DNA from: UKL13-3 sp040387195
GTDB lineage: Bacteria > Bacteroidota > Bacteroidia > UKL13-3
Reading direction: 5' to 3'
Assembly (NCBI GenBank): GCA_040387195.1
Contig: JAZKEF010000006.1
Span: 124,001-188,000 of the forward strand
Length of the DNA stretch: 64,000 nt
Made by a program: the position numbers and the translations under genes. The stretch's first letter is position 1; the number at the start of each line of letters is the position of its first letter. The notes beneath the pieces are model-generated. The model saw only the letters and a program-made list of their open reading frames with translations. It searched no databases and was not told where the DNA came from. Of this stretch, positions 34,149-42,579 are shown piece by piece.

Positions 34149-36209
34149 TTAGTGAGGCAATGATACTTCAATTGCGCCTGTTTCGCCAACATAGCGCACA
34201 GGAATATTTTTATGCTGCCAGTATTCCTGTATCACCCTGGCCCTGTGCATGGGCACTGCCGAAGTAATGATAACCTCTTGCGGAGGTTCAATGCTGTTGA
34301 GTTGTTCCGGAGTGAGTGCATCACGAATAAGCAGTAAGCTGCATTTAGTTAGAGGGTTGATGCCTTGCATACCACTAATCAATACCGGATAACCGGGTAC
34401 ATCCATCCTTTTCCAAACCGAATTGAGGGGAATGTGCTGCGTGTGGCTGATACCACTTTTCCAGGTATGTTGCTGCAAATGGAACTTCAGCTTATCCTTA
34501 TTTTCCAGCAAGGAAGAATCTCCCAACAAACGGGCCTCATTTCCTTTGAGGATATGGATGGCCGTATGATGGCGGATATTGTACACCACCAACCGGTATT
34601 GAGTGTTGTTTTGATATTGATGGATTGCCTGAATGCTAAAAAAGAAAATGGCACTCCCCGCGCATACCTTCAGGTACATGATTCTGCGAAGCAATAGGTA
34701 TGCGGTTCCCGAAAGAATCATAACATACAACAGGATACTTTGCGGAATATTAATGTATAAACCATTGACGTATGCATATGGAATGCGCTCTACGCATTTT
34801 ACGATGGTGTTGGTGAATCCAATGGTATAAAAAATTGCTTGTCCGAGCAGCCAGCTTAACCATGAAAACGGGGAAACAACCAGCAACGCCATTACCATAT
34901 ACAGAATAAGCGTAGTAAGCGGAATAATGAGCAGGTTGGAAAATAAAAAACAATTGGGAAACTGGTGAAAGTATAACAATCCGATAGGAAAAGTGGTAAG
35001 CTGAGCAGCCAGCGACACCGAAGTAATTTTCCAGATTTCGTCCATAAGCCGGTTGGATGGTGTGTACCAGTTATACACATACGATTGAAAAAAAACGATG
35101 CCCAATACGGCAAGGTAACTCAACTGAAATCCTACATTGGCAAGCATATTGGCATCCACACACAACAGCACAAAGGCTGATGCTGCCAACGTATTGTAAA
35201 CCGATGAACGGATGTTGAGGATAGACGAAAAAATGATAAAGCTGAACATAACGGTAGCCCTTAGAATGGAGGGTGATAATCCGCACAGCAATGAATACAG
35301 CCACAGCACCGCCAAAATAATGACATTCTTGACCAGCTTCATTCTTTTATTGGCATCCATTGGTTTGAGGAACAACCCCATGATCATAAAAATAATTCCC
35401 ACATGCATTCCGGAAACGGCCAGCACATGCAGTGTTCCGGTATTTGAATAGGCCTGTACTGTTTCGGCATCAATATCATCATCATAACCATATAACAATG
35501 CCTCGGCAACGCCCGTTTCATTGCGCGAAGCAATACACCGCGACAATACTCCCTTAAAATAATGTTGCACTTCATACACCCATTTCCGCAGCAAAGCTCC
35601 CTGGTTACCGGGCAGTTTTTGTAGTTCGGCTGCCTTCACATACACTTGGTCGAACACCTGGTTGAAGGCGAGGTATCGTTTGTAATTGAATTCATCCGGG
35701 TTTTGAGGAGGAGGTATTTCCCTGATCCCGGCATAAGGCAACAGCACCATCTCTCCATATTGCAGGTTGAACAACTGCGTTTTTTCAACATACAGCAACA
35801 GCTTCCCTTCGGCTACATGGCGGTTTCCATTGCTATCCAATACCATCATCACCTTGCACTTCATTTTAAAACTATTTAATTTGGCAACAGGTTGTTCATC
35901 CACCATTACCATAGCGTATTGTGCTCGCGCCTGTTTGCTGTAGTGTGTGGTGGCCAGCAAATCCGATTGCCAGGCATGCAGGGCCATTCCCCCAAAAAAC
36001 ATACATCCCATCGTACTTACTCCGAACAACCATCGTTGTCCAAACAATTGAAACCGTAACTGAACATAAACCGACACGCACAGGAACACAGCAAACACAC
36101 AACCGGCAAGCATGATGTGGAGCGGATAAAACATGGATAAACCGATGCCGGCTGCAAAGGGGAGCAGCAGCCTTACAATGGGGATTTGGTGCCAGAATGA
36201 CTTTTTCAT
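34149..36209 (-). CDS. comEC: ComEC/Rec2 family DNA-uptake channel protein
   Basis: 686 residues. The N-terminus has membrane helices and a DUF4131-type region. The Competence domain follows with the usual signature (ALLYGYDDDIDAETVQAYSNTGTLHVLAVSGMHVG) and at least eight hydrophobic helices (IILAVLWLYSLLCGLSPSILRATVMFSF, YLAVLGIVFFQSYVY and others). ComEC moves single-stranded DNA across the inner membrane during transformation. The metallo-beta-lactamase domain seen in longer ComEC proteins is absent; the last 150 residues show no HxHxDH motif. comM is in the same window, so a competence pathway is plausible. Confidence 0.9.
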   Translation of the reverse strand: MKKSFWHQIPIVRLLLPFAAGIGLSMFYPLHIMLAGCVFAVFLCVSVYVQLRFQLFGQRWLFGVSTMGCMFFGGMALHAWQSDLLATTHYSKQARAQYAMVMVDEQPVAKLNSFKMKCKVMMVLDSNGNRHVAEGKLLLYVEKTQLFNLQYGEMVLLPYAGIREIPPPQNPDEFNYKRYLAFNQVFDQVYVKAAELQKLPGNQGALLRKWVYEVQHYFKGVLSRCIASRNETGVAEALLYGYDDDIDAETVQAYSNTGTLHVLAVSGMHVGIIFMIMGLFLKPMDANKRMKLVKNVIILAVLWLYSLLCGLSPSILRATVMFSFIIFSSILNIRSSVYNTLAASAFVLLCVDANMLANVGFQLSYLAVLGIVFFQSYVYNWYTPSNRLMDEIWKITSVSLAAQLTTFPIGLLYFHQFPNCFLFSNLLIIPLTTLILYMVMALLVVSPFSWLSWLLGQAIFYTIGFTNTIVKCVERIPYAYVNGLYINIPQSILLYVMILSGTAYLLLRRIMYLKVCAGSAIFFFSIQAIHQYQNNTQYRLVVYNIRHHTAIHILKGNEARLLGDSSLLENKDKLKFHLQQHTWKSGISHTQHIPLNSVWKRMDVPGYPVLISGMQGINPLTKCSLLLIRDALTPEQLNSIEPPQEVIITSAVPMHRARVIQEYWQHKNIPVRYVGETGAIEVSLPH

Positions 36210-36295
36210 ATGGGGTTATAGAGCTTTGGTGAAAGTAGAAATAAAATTGTCAAAACCCATTATATTTTTACCTTCGCTCTGTAAATAATCACACT

Positions 36296-36745
36296 ATGTA
36301 CGCAACTATTCTTTTTCTTCATAACCTAATCCGCTGGGGTGTTTTGCTGGGCGGTTTGTACGCCATTACAAAATCGGCTTTGGGCCTTATTCACAAAAGA
36401 GAGTATACGTCAAAGGAAAATATGGCGCACACTCTTTTTGTGGCCTTTTGCCATGCTCAGTTGTTGCTGGGAATTATATTGTACATGGTAAGTCCGCGGG
36501 TTGACCAGGCTTTGGCCAATGGTTTTGGTGCTGCCATGAAAAATGCAGATGATCGCTTTTTAGTACTGGAGCATATCATGACAATGGTAATTGGTGTAGC
36601 CTTTATTCAGATTGGCCGTACGCTTTCCAAAAAAGCTACCGATGCAATGGCCAAACATAAAAAATCACTGATTTTCTTCTCGATCGGACTCCTCTTGATT
36701 TTATCGAGAATACCTTGGCAGAACTCTCCTTTGTTCCGCCATTGA
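36296..36745 (+). CDS. Small four-helix membrane protein with conserved histidines
   Basis: 149 residues with four hydrophobic helices (ATILFLHNLIRWGVLLGGLYAI, TLFVAFCHAQLLLGIILYMV, VLEHIMTMVIGVAFIQIG, SLIFFSIGLLLILSRIP). His residues sit at matching membrane depths (HNLIRW, FCHAQLLLG, LEHIMTM), the reason similar proteins are sometimes named cytochrome b-like. Heme binding is not shown by this sequence alone. The gene stands alone between divergent comEC and a terminator. Confidence 0.7.
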   Translation: MYATILFLHNLIRWGVLLGGLYAITKSALGLIHKREYTSKENMAHTLFVAFCHAQLLLGIILYMVSPRVDQALANGFGAAMKNADDRFLVLEHIMTMVIGVAFIQIGRTLSKKATDAMAKHKKSLIFFSIGLLLILSRIPWQNSPLFRH

Positions 36746-36750
36746 TAGAT

Positions 36751-36788
36751 AAAAATGCCCCGACTATGCAGCCGGGGCATTTTTTTTA
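36751..36788 (+). terminator. Intrinsic terminator of the four-helix membrane protein gene
   Basis: AATGCCCCG (36754-36762) and CGGGGCATT (36773-36781) form a perfect 9-bp stem with a T run after it. Confidence 0.9.
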
Positions 36789-36802
36789 ATCTGTTCACGC
36801 GC

Positions 36803-36889
36803 CCAATGTTCACGCGGACGTGCCGTCCGTGTGAATTTAGAAAGAGAGGGATGACACAAGCGGAATGTTGAAACGTAGTAGGCAAACTG
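36803..36889. repeat. MITE-like repeat, partial copy
   Basis: It shares the left terminal sequence (CACGCGGACGTGCCGTCCGT) and about 85 bases with the full copies, but ends before the internal and right parts. The next copy begins directly after it. Confidence 0.7.
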
Positions 36890-37052
36890 CCAATGCTCAC
36901 GCGGACGTGCCGTCCGTGTGAATTTAGAACGATAAGGATGACACAGGAGAATGTTGAAGCGAAGCAGACAAGCGGTGGCTAATTAAAGTAGGAGCTCAAC
37001 TTTTGCGTTATGCTACAAATGAGCAAGTCACGGACGGCACGTCCGCGACAAC
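36890..37052. repeat. MITE-like repeat, full copy A (left of lipoprotein gene)
   Basis: About 163 bases with perfect 19-bp terminal inverted repeats (36900-36918 and 37029-37047, CGCGGACGTGCCGTCCGTG). It has no coding capacity. Copy B lies 908 bases downstream in the same orientation and is nearly identical over its length. Confidence 0.85.
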
Positions 37053-37122
37053 TTGGTTTATATCAAATTTTTTTGTACAACTTGCTATTGTCTCATTTTT
37101 ACAATTGCCCAATTAACTCATT

Positions 37123-37785
37123 ATGAAATTCATTATTCACCTGCTTGCTTCAATATGTTTTCTGTCCAAAGTCCTTTTAACTGCATCCAGCTTAGTTGCC
37201 TTGTTGCTTTTGCAGAGCTGCACAGAAGATGACGGATCCGGCTGTGGCGAACTCCAAACTGAAACGTATAATTTATCAGAAGCTGATAAAGCACAAATAC
37301 CATATACAGGATTTGACACCATAAAGATGGCCAGTAATGCGGGCGATAGCATTGCATGTATTGGAGCAGGTAAACAGTATTTTACAACCAGTGAATATGT
37401 ACCTCATATAAATCCGGACTGTGCTGGAAAAGGCGGCACAAAAACAACTTACGATGGGTATATCATTAATTTTAATGGCAAAGCGGACATTGATAATATC
37501 AAAATTAGACATAGTGGAAAGTTACCCTATAAAAACGGCTCCCTTCCCAATTGCGTTCTTTTTTCATTTCATGGGAAGAACTTTTACATTGCAGATTATG
37601 ACATTTCCTCAAAACGACTATCCACTTTTATTGGAAGTGGAATGGTGAATGGTAAACTATATGAGAACATTTCGAGAGTTAACAATGAAGCCAATGATAC
37701 AACAAGTTATTTGTGGCTAAACAAGAATGATGGTATACTAAAAATATCCCTTAATGGAAGCGAAGTATGGCAATTGACCAATTAA
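37123..37785 (+). CDS. Lipoprotein of unknown function, bracketed by MITE-like repeats
   Basis: 220 residues. A lipoprotein signal (ALLLLQSCTEDD) predicts lipidation at Cys33 and an envelope location. The mature part has several Cys (GCGEL, IACIG, PDCAGKG, PNCVLFSF) and a repeating Asn/Asp-rich beta pattern (DGYIINFNGKADIDNIKI, GKNFYIADYDISS). I do not recognise the family. The gene is the only one between MITE-like copies A and B, so it could be cargo of a small composite element or simply a gene at an insertion-prone site. Confidence 0.65.
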   Translation: MKFIIHLLASICFLSKVLLTASSLVALLLLQSCTEDDGSGCGELQTETYNLSEADKAQIPYTGFDTIKMASNAGDSIACIGAGKQYFTTSEYVPHINPDCAGKGGTKTTYDGYIINFNGKADIDNIKIRHSGKLPYKNGSLPNCVLFSFHGKNFYIADYDISSKRLSTFIGSGMVNGKLYENISRVNNEANDTTSYLWLNKNDGILKISLNGSEVWQLTN

Positions 37786-37797
37786 AGGGATATTTGA

Positions 37798-37961
37798 CCA
37801 ATGTTCACGCGGACGTGCCGTCCGTGCGAATTTAGAACGATAAGGATGACACAGGAGGAATGTTGAAGCGAAGCAGACAAACGGTGGCTAATTAGTGTAG
37901 GAGCTCAACTTGTGCGTTATGCTACAAATGAGCAAGTCACGGACGGCACGTCCGCTACAAC
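37798..37961. repeat. MITE-like repeat, full copy B (right of lipoprotein gene)
   Basis: The same element as copy A in the same orientation, 12 bases after the lipoprotein stop codon. Only a few substitutions and small indels separate the copies. The remaining 180 bases up to glnN are AT-rich and should contain its promoter. Confidence 0.85.
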
Positions 37962-38143
37962 ATTAAGGATTAAACGGTAGGTAAAACGCGGCAATTTTGA
38001 ATATGCATTGGGTATCATTGCATTAATTAAAAACCTGTAAAGCCAAACGAATTAAAAATAGTGCAAAAATGTGTAGCATTTCAGCTAAAAAAATCAAATT
38101 TTCGCACGACCATTCAAACAACTAAAAAAATCACTCCATACAC

Positions 38144-40333
38144 ATGTCAACACTTCGATTTAAAGCTTTAGAACTTGCTCAAAGCCGCGCTCAGGTTACC
38201 GTAACTCCACCTTCAACCAAAGTATCCGACTACTTTAATGCCAATGTATTTAACGATATCGCCATGAAGTCCTTCCTTGCAAAGGAGGCCTACCAAGCGG
38301 TAAGCAATGCCATTAACAACGGAACCAAGATTGACCGGGTGATGGCCGACCAGATTGCAGCAGGCATGAAAAACTGGGCAATGACTAAGGGAGTGTCGCA
38401 TTATACCCACTGGTTTCAGCCACTAACAGGTGCCACTGCCGAAAAGCATGATGCCTTTTTTGAGCCAACCGAAGACGGACGTTCGATTGAGAAATTTGCA
38501 GGAAGTGCCCTTGTTCAGCAAGAGCCGGATGCTTCCAGTTTCCCGAACGGGGGATTGAGAAATACCTTTGAAGCGCGCGGTTATACTGCCTGGGATCCTT
38601 CCTCTCCGGCATTTATTATGGATGGCGCAAATGGCAATACCCTGTGCATTCCTACCATTTTTGTAGCCTACACCGGTGAAGCACTCGATTATAAAGCTCC
38701 GTTATTAAAAGCTTTGCACGCAGTTGAAAAGAGTGTGGTAGACATTTGCGCTGCTTATTTTGATAAAAACGTGAACAAAGCCATGGCTTCATTGGGTATT
38801 GAGCAAGAATACTTTTTGATTGATGCCGCTTTGAACAACGTTCGTCCGGATTTGATGCTTACCGGAAGAACCTTGTTGGGACTGGCTCCCGAAAAAGGCC
38901 AGCAGCTGGAGGACCACTATTTCGGTTCCATTCCGCCACGTGTGCAAACGTTTATGATCGATTTTGAAACGGAGTGTTACAAACTAGGGATTCCGTTGAA
39001 AACACGTCACAATGAGGTTGCCCCTTCGCAATACGAGTGTGCGCCTAATTTTGAAGAAGTTAACCTTGCCATCGACCACAACCAGTTGTTGATGGACGTA
39101 ATGGAAAAGGTAGCACAACGCCACGGACTAAAAGTATTGCTTCACGAAAAACCTTTTGCGGGCGTAAACGGAAGCGGCAAACACAATAACTGGAGTTTGA
39201 TTACCAACACCGGAATCAACCTGCTTTCACCCGGCAAAACGCCTCAAACCAATTTACAGTTCCTTACCTTCTTTGTAAATACCATCAAAGCCGTATATGA
39301 CAATGCCGATTTGCTAAGAGCAAGTATTGCCAGTGCAGCCAACGACCACCGTTTGGGTGCCAATGAAGCTCCTCCGGCTATTATGAGTGTGTTTATAGGA
39401 TCAATGCTTACGCAGGTGTTGGAAGACCTGGTTTCGACCAAAACCAAAACTGCAGTGAGTAAAAGCTCGGCAACATCCATTGATATCAAAAAAATTCCTG
39501 AAATTTTACTAGACAATACCGACCGTAACAGAACTTCACCATTTGCCTTTACCGGAAATAAATTTGAGTTCCGTGCCGTTGGATCATCCGCCAACAGTGC
39601 CAACGCGATGATTGTGTTAAATACCATTATGGCCGATCAGCTTATTAAGTTTAAAGCTGAAGTAGATGCACAAATCAAAAAAGGGAAGAAAAAAGAAGAA
39701 GCAATTCTGGATATCCTGAAAGCTTACTACAAATCGTCAAAAAACATTTTGTTTGAAGGAAACGGTTACGGAGATGCATGGGTAAAAGAAGCTGCAAAAC
39801 GCGGATTATCCAATATCAAAACCACGCCAGAAGCATTGAATGCATATATTTCAAAACAGTCCAAAACGTTGTTTTCTAAAAATGACATTTTCACCGACCG
39901 TGAGTTGGAGGCCCGTTATGAGATCATGCAGGAAAGTTACGTGAAGAAAATTGACATCGAGGCCAAAGTATTGGCGCAGCTGGCTATTTCACACGTCATT
40001 CCTTCGGCCCTTACTTACCAGCAAAAACTTTCCGAAAATGTAGCTGCATTAAAGTCTATCGGAATAAGCAAAGCCGGTTATGAGGCGCAATTCAAGTTCA
40101 TTGAAGAAATCTCGAAATACGTAAAACATATCCGTGAAAGCGTTGAGAAAATGATTGCGGAGGGAGATAAGGCACACCACATCGAAAATACGCATAAACG
40201 TGCATTGGCTTTCTGCCACAAGGTAAAACCTCTTTTTGACGAAATTCGCAAAAGCAGTGACGCTCTTGAGTTTATCATCGAAGATGATTTATGGAAATTA
40301 CCAAAATACAGAGAACTTTTATTCGTTAAATAA
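38144..40333 (+). CDS. glnN: Glutamine synthetase type III
   Basis: 729 residues, the length of GSIII (about 700-730) and far longer than GSI. The enzyme makes glutamine from glutamate, ammonia and ATP as a dodecamer in the cytoplasm. Motifs are VSHYTHWFQPLTGATAEKHDAF near the N-terminus, GIEQEYFLID (metal-binding Glu), RHNEVAPSQYECAPNFEEVN and GVNGSGKHNNWSL (ATP-binding), and NRTSPFAFTGNKFEFRAVGSS. The C-terminal helical extension particular to GSIII is present. GSIII is common in Bacteroidota. There is a 358-base upstream region holding MITE-like copy B. Confidence 0.97.
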   Translation: MSTLRFKALELAQSRAQVTVTPPSTKVSDYFNANVFNDIAMKSFLAKEAYQAVSNAINNGTKIDRVMADQIAAGMKNWAMTKGVSHYTHWFQPLTGATAEKHDAFFEPTEDGRSIEKFAGSALVQQEPDASSFPNGGLRNTFEARGYTAWDPSSPAFIMDGANGNTLCIPTIFVAYTGEALDYKAPLLKALHAVEKSVVDICAAYFDKNVNKAMASLGIEQEYFLIDAALNNVRPDLMLTGRTLLGLAPEKGQQLEDHYFGSIPPRVQTFMIDFETECYKLGIPLKTRHNEVAPSQYECAPNFEEVNLAIDHNQLLMDVMEKVAQRHGLKVLLHEKPFAGVNGSGKHNNWSLITNTGINLLSPGKTPQTNLQFLTFFVNTIKAVYDNADLLRASIASAANDHRLGANEAPPAIMSVFIGSMLTQVLEDLVSTKTKTAVSKSSATSIDIKKIPEILLDNTDRNRTSPFAFTGNKFEFRAVGSSANSANAMIVLNTIMADQLIKFKAEVDAQIKKGKKKEEAILDILKAYYKSSKNILFEGNGYGDAWVKEAAKRGLSNIKTTPEALNAYISKQSKTLFSKNDIFTDRELEARYEIMQESYVKKIDIEAKVLAQLAISHVIPSALTYQQKLSENVAALKSIGISKAGYEAQFKFIEEISKYVKHIRESVEKMIAEGDKAHHIENTHKRALAFCHKVKPLFDEIRKSSDALEFIIEDDLWKLPKYRELLFVK

Positions 40334-40379
40334 TTTACTTATACTTGTTTTTATTGTTTAACGGAAATTGACCCTAAAA

Positions 40380-42437
40380 ATGAATAAAACATACTCAGTT
40401 GTACTTGCTGTCCTCCTTATTTCGGTTTCAGCTTTATTTTATGCCTGCGGGCCTTCAAAAGGCAGTATGGCTGCCGCGCGTGAATCGTTCAAGAAAAAAG
40501 AATATTTCATAGCCGGTGAAAACTATAAGGCTGTTTACAGTAAAACCAAAAGTAAGCCCGAAAAAAATGAGGCCTGTTATCAAACAGCCGAATGTTACCG
40601 TTTGGTAAACGATACCAAAAATGCGGAAAACTGGTACCGCAAGGCAGTAAAGGGTGATCCAACCAACCACGAAGCCATCCTCAAACTTGGTCAGACGCTG
40701 AAAAGCAACCAGAAGTTTTCGGAAGCTATTGTTGAACTGAATGCTTACAAGAAAAAAAATCCATCCGATCCGAAGGTGGACGACCTGATTAAGGGATGTG
40801 AGCTTGCACTGAAATGGAAAAACGAAAAAACAAGGTATGTTGTAGAAAATGTAAAACCCTTAAATACCAAATGGAGCGACTTCTCTCCAATGTTCTATAA
40901 AAAGAATGAGTTGTATTTTACTTCCGACAGGGAAAAAGGAACCAGCGGCAAAACATACGGATGGACCGGTAACAGCTTCACCGATATTTACAAAGTTGTA
41001 TACAAGGTAGATAAGAAAAACCCGAATAGTATTAAATACGAAATTCCTGCATTGGTTGATAAAGATGTAGTGAATACTCCTTTTAACGATGGAACCGTTT
41101 GTTTTGATCCTAAAGGAGGTACCATGTACTTTACCCAATGTAATGGTAAAGACGGAAAAGGTAAAAACTGCCGCATTTTTTCTGCCGCTGCTCAGGGAAC
41201 AACTTGGGGAGATCCTCAACCACTTTCATTCAGTACCGACTCCTTTACCTGCGGACATCCATGCCTGACTAAAGATGGTATGATCATGTATTTTGCTTCG
41301 GATATGCCGGGCGGATACGGAGGAAAAGATCTTTGGTATGTTACATACACCAAAAGAAGTAAAACCTGGGGCGACCCAATTAACCTTGGCGCAACCATTA
41401 ATACCGATGGAGATGATATGTATCCTTTCCTTGCCGATGACGGAACATTGTTCTTCTCTTCAAACGGTCATGTTGGATTAGGTGGTGTAGACATATACTA
41501 TACTAAAGGCGAAAATACCGACTGGAGTGAGCCGGTGAACATGAAAACACCCATTAACTCGGGTGGTGATGATTTTGCTATGACCTTAACCAAGGATAAG
41601 GAAAGTGGTTACTTCAGTTCGAACAGAGAAGGTGGCCGCGGACAGGATGATATTTATAGGTTCTATATGACTCCACTGGTGTTTACCTTAAGTGGTGTAG
41701 TTAGAGACAGTAAAACTAAAGAAATCCTTCCAAATACCTTAGTTACCATTACCAACAGTACCGATACCGGTAAGTTGATTGTAAGAACAGATGCTGCAGG
41801 TAGTTACAAAATTACCCTCAAATCAAGAACCGATTATGAGCTGTTTGCTGCACGTGAAGATTATTACGACAGCAAGGTGGCAAGTAAAACTACCAGAGGT
41901 CTTGAGTACTCAACTGATATGATCCAAAACTTTGATCTGGATCCATTTGATTACACCACAGTATTTACACTGGAAGGTATCTACTACGATCTGGATAAAG
42001 CTGATATCCGTACAGATGCGGCCATCATCCTTGATACCATGGTTGTGTTATTAACCAAATATCCTAAAATCAGAATAGAGCTTGGATCACATACTGACTG
42101 TCGTGCCGACTCTATTTATAACCAGGGACTCTCACAAAGACGTGCGGATTCGGCTGTATCCTACATTAACCGCAAAGGGATTGACCTGGAGCGTATGGTG
42201 GCAAAAGGATACGGAGAAGCCATGCTTGTAAATGATTGTGCCTGCGAAGGAACACGTGTAAAACGTAACTGTACAGAGGAAGAGCACCAGTTAAATCGTA
42301 GAACAACATTCCGTTTGCTGGATAACAAATACATTCCCAAAAACAAAGCGGAAATGAAAGGAGCTGCAGATAAAACACTTGCTCCGAGACCGGGAACCAC
42401 CCCAGGTAAACCTGGAACAACTCCTCCTAAGAAATAA
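40380..42437 (+). CDS. PorE-like outer-membrane lipoprotein (TPR, PD40 propeller, CRD, OmpA), first copy
   Basis: 685 residues from the ATG at 40380. A lipobox (SALFYACGP) gives an outer-membrane lipoprotein. Domains in order: TPR repeats (about 25-130; EACYQTAECYRLVNDTKNAENWYRKAV); a PD40-type beta-propeller (about 150-430; MYFTQCNG, MYFASDMPGGYGGKDLWYV, LFFSSNGHVGLGGVDIYY, GYFSSNREGG); a carboxypeptidase-regulatory-like domain (LSGVVRDSKTKEILPNTLVTI); and an OmpA peptidoglycan-binding domain (IELGSHTDCRAD, LSQRRADSAVSYI). This architecture equals Porphyromonas PorE, which links T9SS to peptidoglycan. With many T9SS cargo genes in the window, a T9SS-associated role is plausible but not proven. 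A terminator follows. Confidence 0.85.
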   Translation: MNKTYSVVLAVLLISVSALFYACGPSKGSMAAARESFKKKEYFIAGENYKAVYSKTKSKPEKNEACYQTAECYRLVNDTKNAENWYRKAVKGDPTNHEAILKLGQTLKSNQKFSEAIVELNAYKKKNPSDPKVDDLIKGCELALKWKNEKTRYVVENVKPLNTKWSDFSPMFYKKNELYFTSDREKGTSGKTYGWTGNSFTDIYKVVYKVDKKNPNSIKYEIPALVDKDVVNTPFNDGTVCFDPKGGTMYFTQCNGKDGKGKNCRIFSAAAQGTTWGDPQPLSFSTDSFTCGHPCLTKDGMIMYFASDMPGGYGGKDLWYVTYTKRSKTWGDPINLGATINTDGDDMYPFLADDGTLFFSSNGHVGLGGVDIYYTKGENTDWSEPVNMKTPINSGGDDFAMTLTKDKESGYFSSNREGGRGQDDIYRFYMTPLVFTLSGVVRDSKTKEILPNTLVTITNSTDTGKLIVRTDAAGSYKITLKSRTDYELFAAREDYYDSKVASKTTRGLEYSTDMIQNFDLDPFDYTTVFTLEGIYYDLDKADIRTDAAIILDTMVVLLTKYPKIRIELGSHTDCRADSIYNQGLSQRRADSAVSYINRKGIDLERMVAKGYGEAMLVNDCACEGTRVKRNCTEEEHQLNRRTTFRLLDNKYIPKNKAEMKGAADKTLAPRPGTTPGKPGTTPPKK

Positions 42438-42440
42438 TTC

Positions 42441-42476
42441 AAAAAATCCTGTGACTTGCTCACAGGATTTTTTTTG
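42441..42476 (+). terminator. Intrinsic terminator between the two PorE-like genes
   Basis: AAATCCTGTGA (42444-42454) and TCACAGGATTT (42460-42470) form a perfect 11-bp stem with a 5-base loop and a T run. Confidence 0.92.
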
Positions 42477-42579
42477 CCTTTTCCTTTTTAACCCGCACAA
42501 CCTTTTCCCTTAAATAGGTAACTTTAAAGAATATCACCGGCAACAATAGAATATCCCTTTTCGTTTAGTATTATTGTTT

